A stretch of DNA of 6,069 nt from assembly GCA_013695295.1 (NCBI GenBank), contig JACDAS010000257.1, forward strand, positions 1 to 6,069. The letters are read 5' to 3'. Positions 5,526 to 6,069 of the stretch are shown piece by piece. Each line of letters opens with the position of its first letter. Positions within the stretch are counted from its first letter, which is position 1. This DNA comes from Actinomycetota bacterium (GTDB lineage: Bacteria > Actinomycetota > Thermoleophilia > Gaiellales > Gaiellaceae). A program made the translations under genes and the position numbers. The notes under the pieces are model-generated. The model was not told the origin of the DNA. It made no database searches and was given only the letters and a program-made list of their open reading frames with translations.

Positions 5526-6069
5526 ATGCGGGGCTACGTGATCGCCGAGTCGGACGTGCGCGCGCGCCCGGGCGAGGGGGACACTGCGAAGACGCGGGTC
5601 GCCATCGACGCCTCGCGCGGCTGCGAGCACCTCGAGCAGCGGGTGATTCGCTTCACCCCTGGCCGCTCGAGCGAGCGCTCGCCCGGCGACCGGCAGGAGC
5701 TCCTCTATGTCGCGGCGGGCGCCGGGGCGCTCCACGTCGAGGGCGAGCGGCACCCGCTCGAGCCCGACACGGGCGCCTACCTCGTACCGGGCTCGCGCTA
5801 CGCGATCGAGAATGAGGGCCCGGAAGAGCTGGTCGTCGTCTCGGTGACGGCACCCCTGGAGGGAACGCCGGCCCGGACTGGAGATGTCACGGTGCGCGCC
5901 GCGGACCGACCGGTCCTCGCGGCCGGCAAGGACCGCGAGTTCCGCTATCTCGTCAACCAGGATCTCGGCTGCCCGGACGTGACCCAGTTCGTCGGTGTGA
6001 TCCCGCCCGGCCGTGCGCCGCAGCACAGCCACACCTACGACGAGGTCGTCTACGTCGTCGAGGGCGAGG
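5526..6069 (+). CDS. Two-domain cupin protein (3' end outside window)
   Basis: An open frame from ATG 5526 to the right edge gives 181 complete codons without a stop. Two cupin beta-barrels are visible. The first spans about residues 40-109: FTPGRSS (43-49), ELLYVAAGAGALHVEGE (58-74) and TGAYLVPGSRYAIENEG (82-98) follow the two cupin motifs. It lacks the HxH metal ligands, with Glu50-Arg51 in that area; only Glu58 remains. The second begins near residue 154: VIPPGRAPQHSHTYDEVVYV (158-177) has Gly162, His167, His169 and Glu173, the metal ligands of cupin motif 1, and continues beyond the window. So domain 1 is probably structural or a non-metal ligand pocket, and domain 2 a metal-binding, possibly catalytic, site. 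Bicupins include dioxygenases, aminohydrolases and isomerases, and nothing here selects one. The start is well supported by a strong ribosome binding site and promoter. Confidence 0.87.
   Translation, partial: MRGYVIAESDVRARPGEGDTAKTRVAIDASRGCEHLEQRVIRFTPGRSSERSPGDRQELLYVAAGAGALHVEGERHPLEPDTGAYLVPGSRYAIENEGPEELVVVSVTAPLEGTPARTGDVTVRAADRPVLAAGKDREFRYLVNQDLGCPDVTQFVGVIPPGRAPQHSHTYDEVVYVVEGE

Noticed and set aside
4790..6032. Minus-strand open frames opposite the peroxiredoxin and cupin genes
   Set aside because: They are antisense shadows: the plus-strand genes have active-site motifs and start signals, while these have neither.

Overview
This 6.07 kb window is very GC-rich and almost entirely coding. 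Codons end mostly in G or C, GTG starts are common, and two genes look leaderless. This suggests a high-GC actinobacterium. A deep-branching group such as Thermoleophilia is possible, but that is an impression from protein style and was not tested. I see no rRNA, tRNA, CRISPR array, insertion sequence or attachment site, and no gene-free stretch longer than about 110 bases.

Left half (1-2050), minus strand. Three closely spaced genes read leftwards from a divergent promoter region. They are a 400-residue DUF6519 protein (a family I associate with phage-tail-like particles, function unknown), a small calcineurin-like metallophosphoesterase, and the first 42 codons of a membrane protein that resembles an MMPL/RND-type transporter and runs off the left edge.

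Divergent region (2051-2153). This 103 bp gap holds a perfect 11-bp inverted repeat. Each arm is part of a small TTCA-N3-TGA(A/G) dyad, and the two dyads are centred 21 bp apart. It looks like a paired operator shared by both directions. A -10-like TAGGCT lies just before the GTG of the rightward gene, suggesting a leaderless transcript.

Right half (2154-6069), plus strand. An aldo/keto reductase, an ornithine cyclodeaminase/mu-crystallin family protein and a threonine/serine dehydratase-like PLP enzyme are joined by two 4-bp stop/start overlaps (GTGA and CTGA), so they are probably one translationally coupled operon. The dehydratase has no ATG, GTG or TTG in a usable position. Its only sensible start is a CTG in the second overlap. 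A PLP lyase that releases enamine/imine products beside an imine-reductase-like protein and an NADPH-dependent carbonyl reductase suggests a small amino-acid or imine conversion pathway with unknown substrate. A Bcp/PrxQ-type peroxiredoxin follows with its own -10-like box. A two-domain cupin protein, cut off by the right edge, has a near-consensus promoter overlapping the peroxiredoxin stop codon.

The most notable points are the CTG start, the paired operator, the cyclodeaminase-like protein that lacks the Asp I expect in true cyclodeaminases, and the DUF6519 gene with no tail genes visible beside it.
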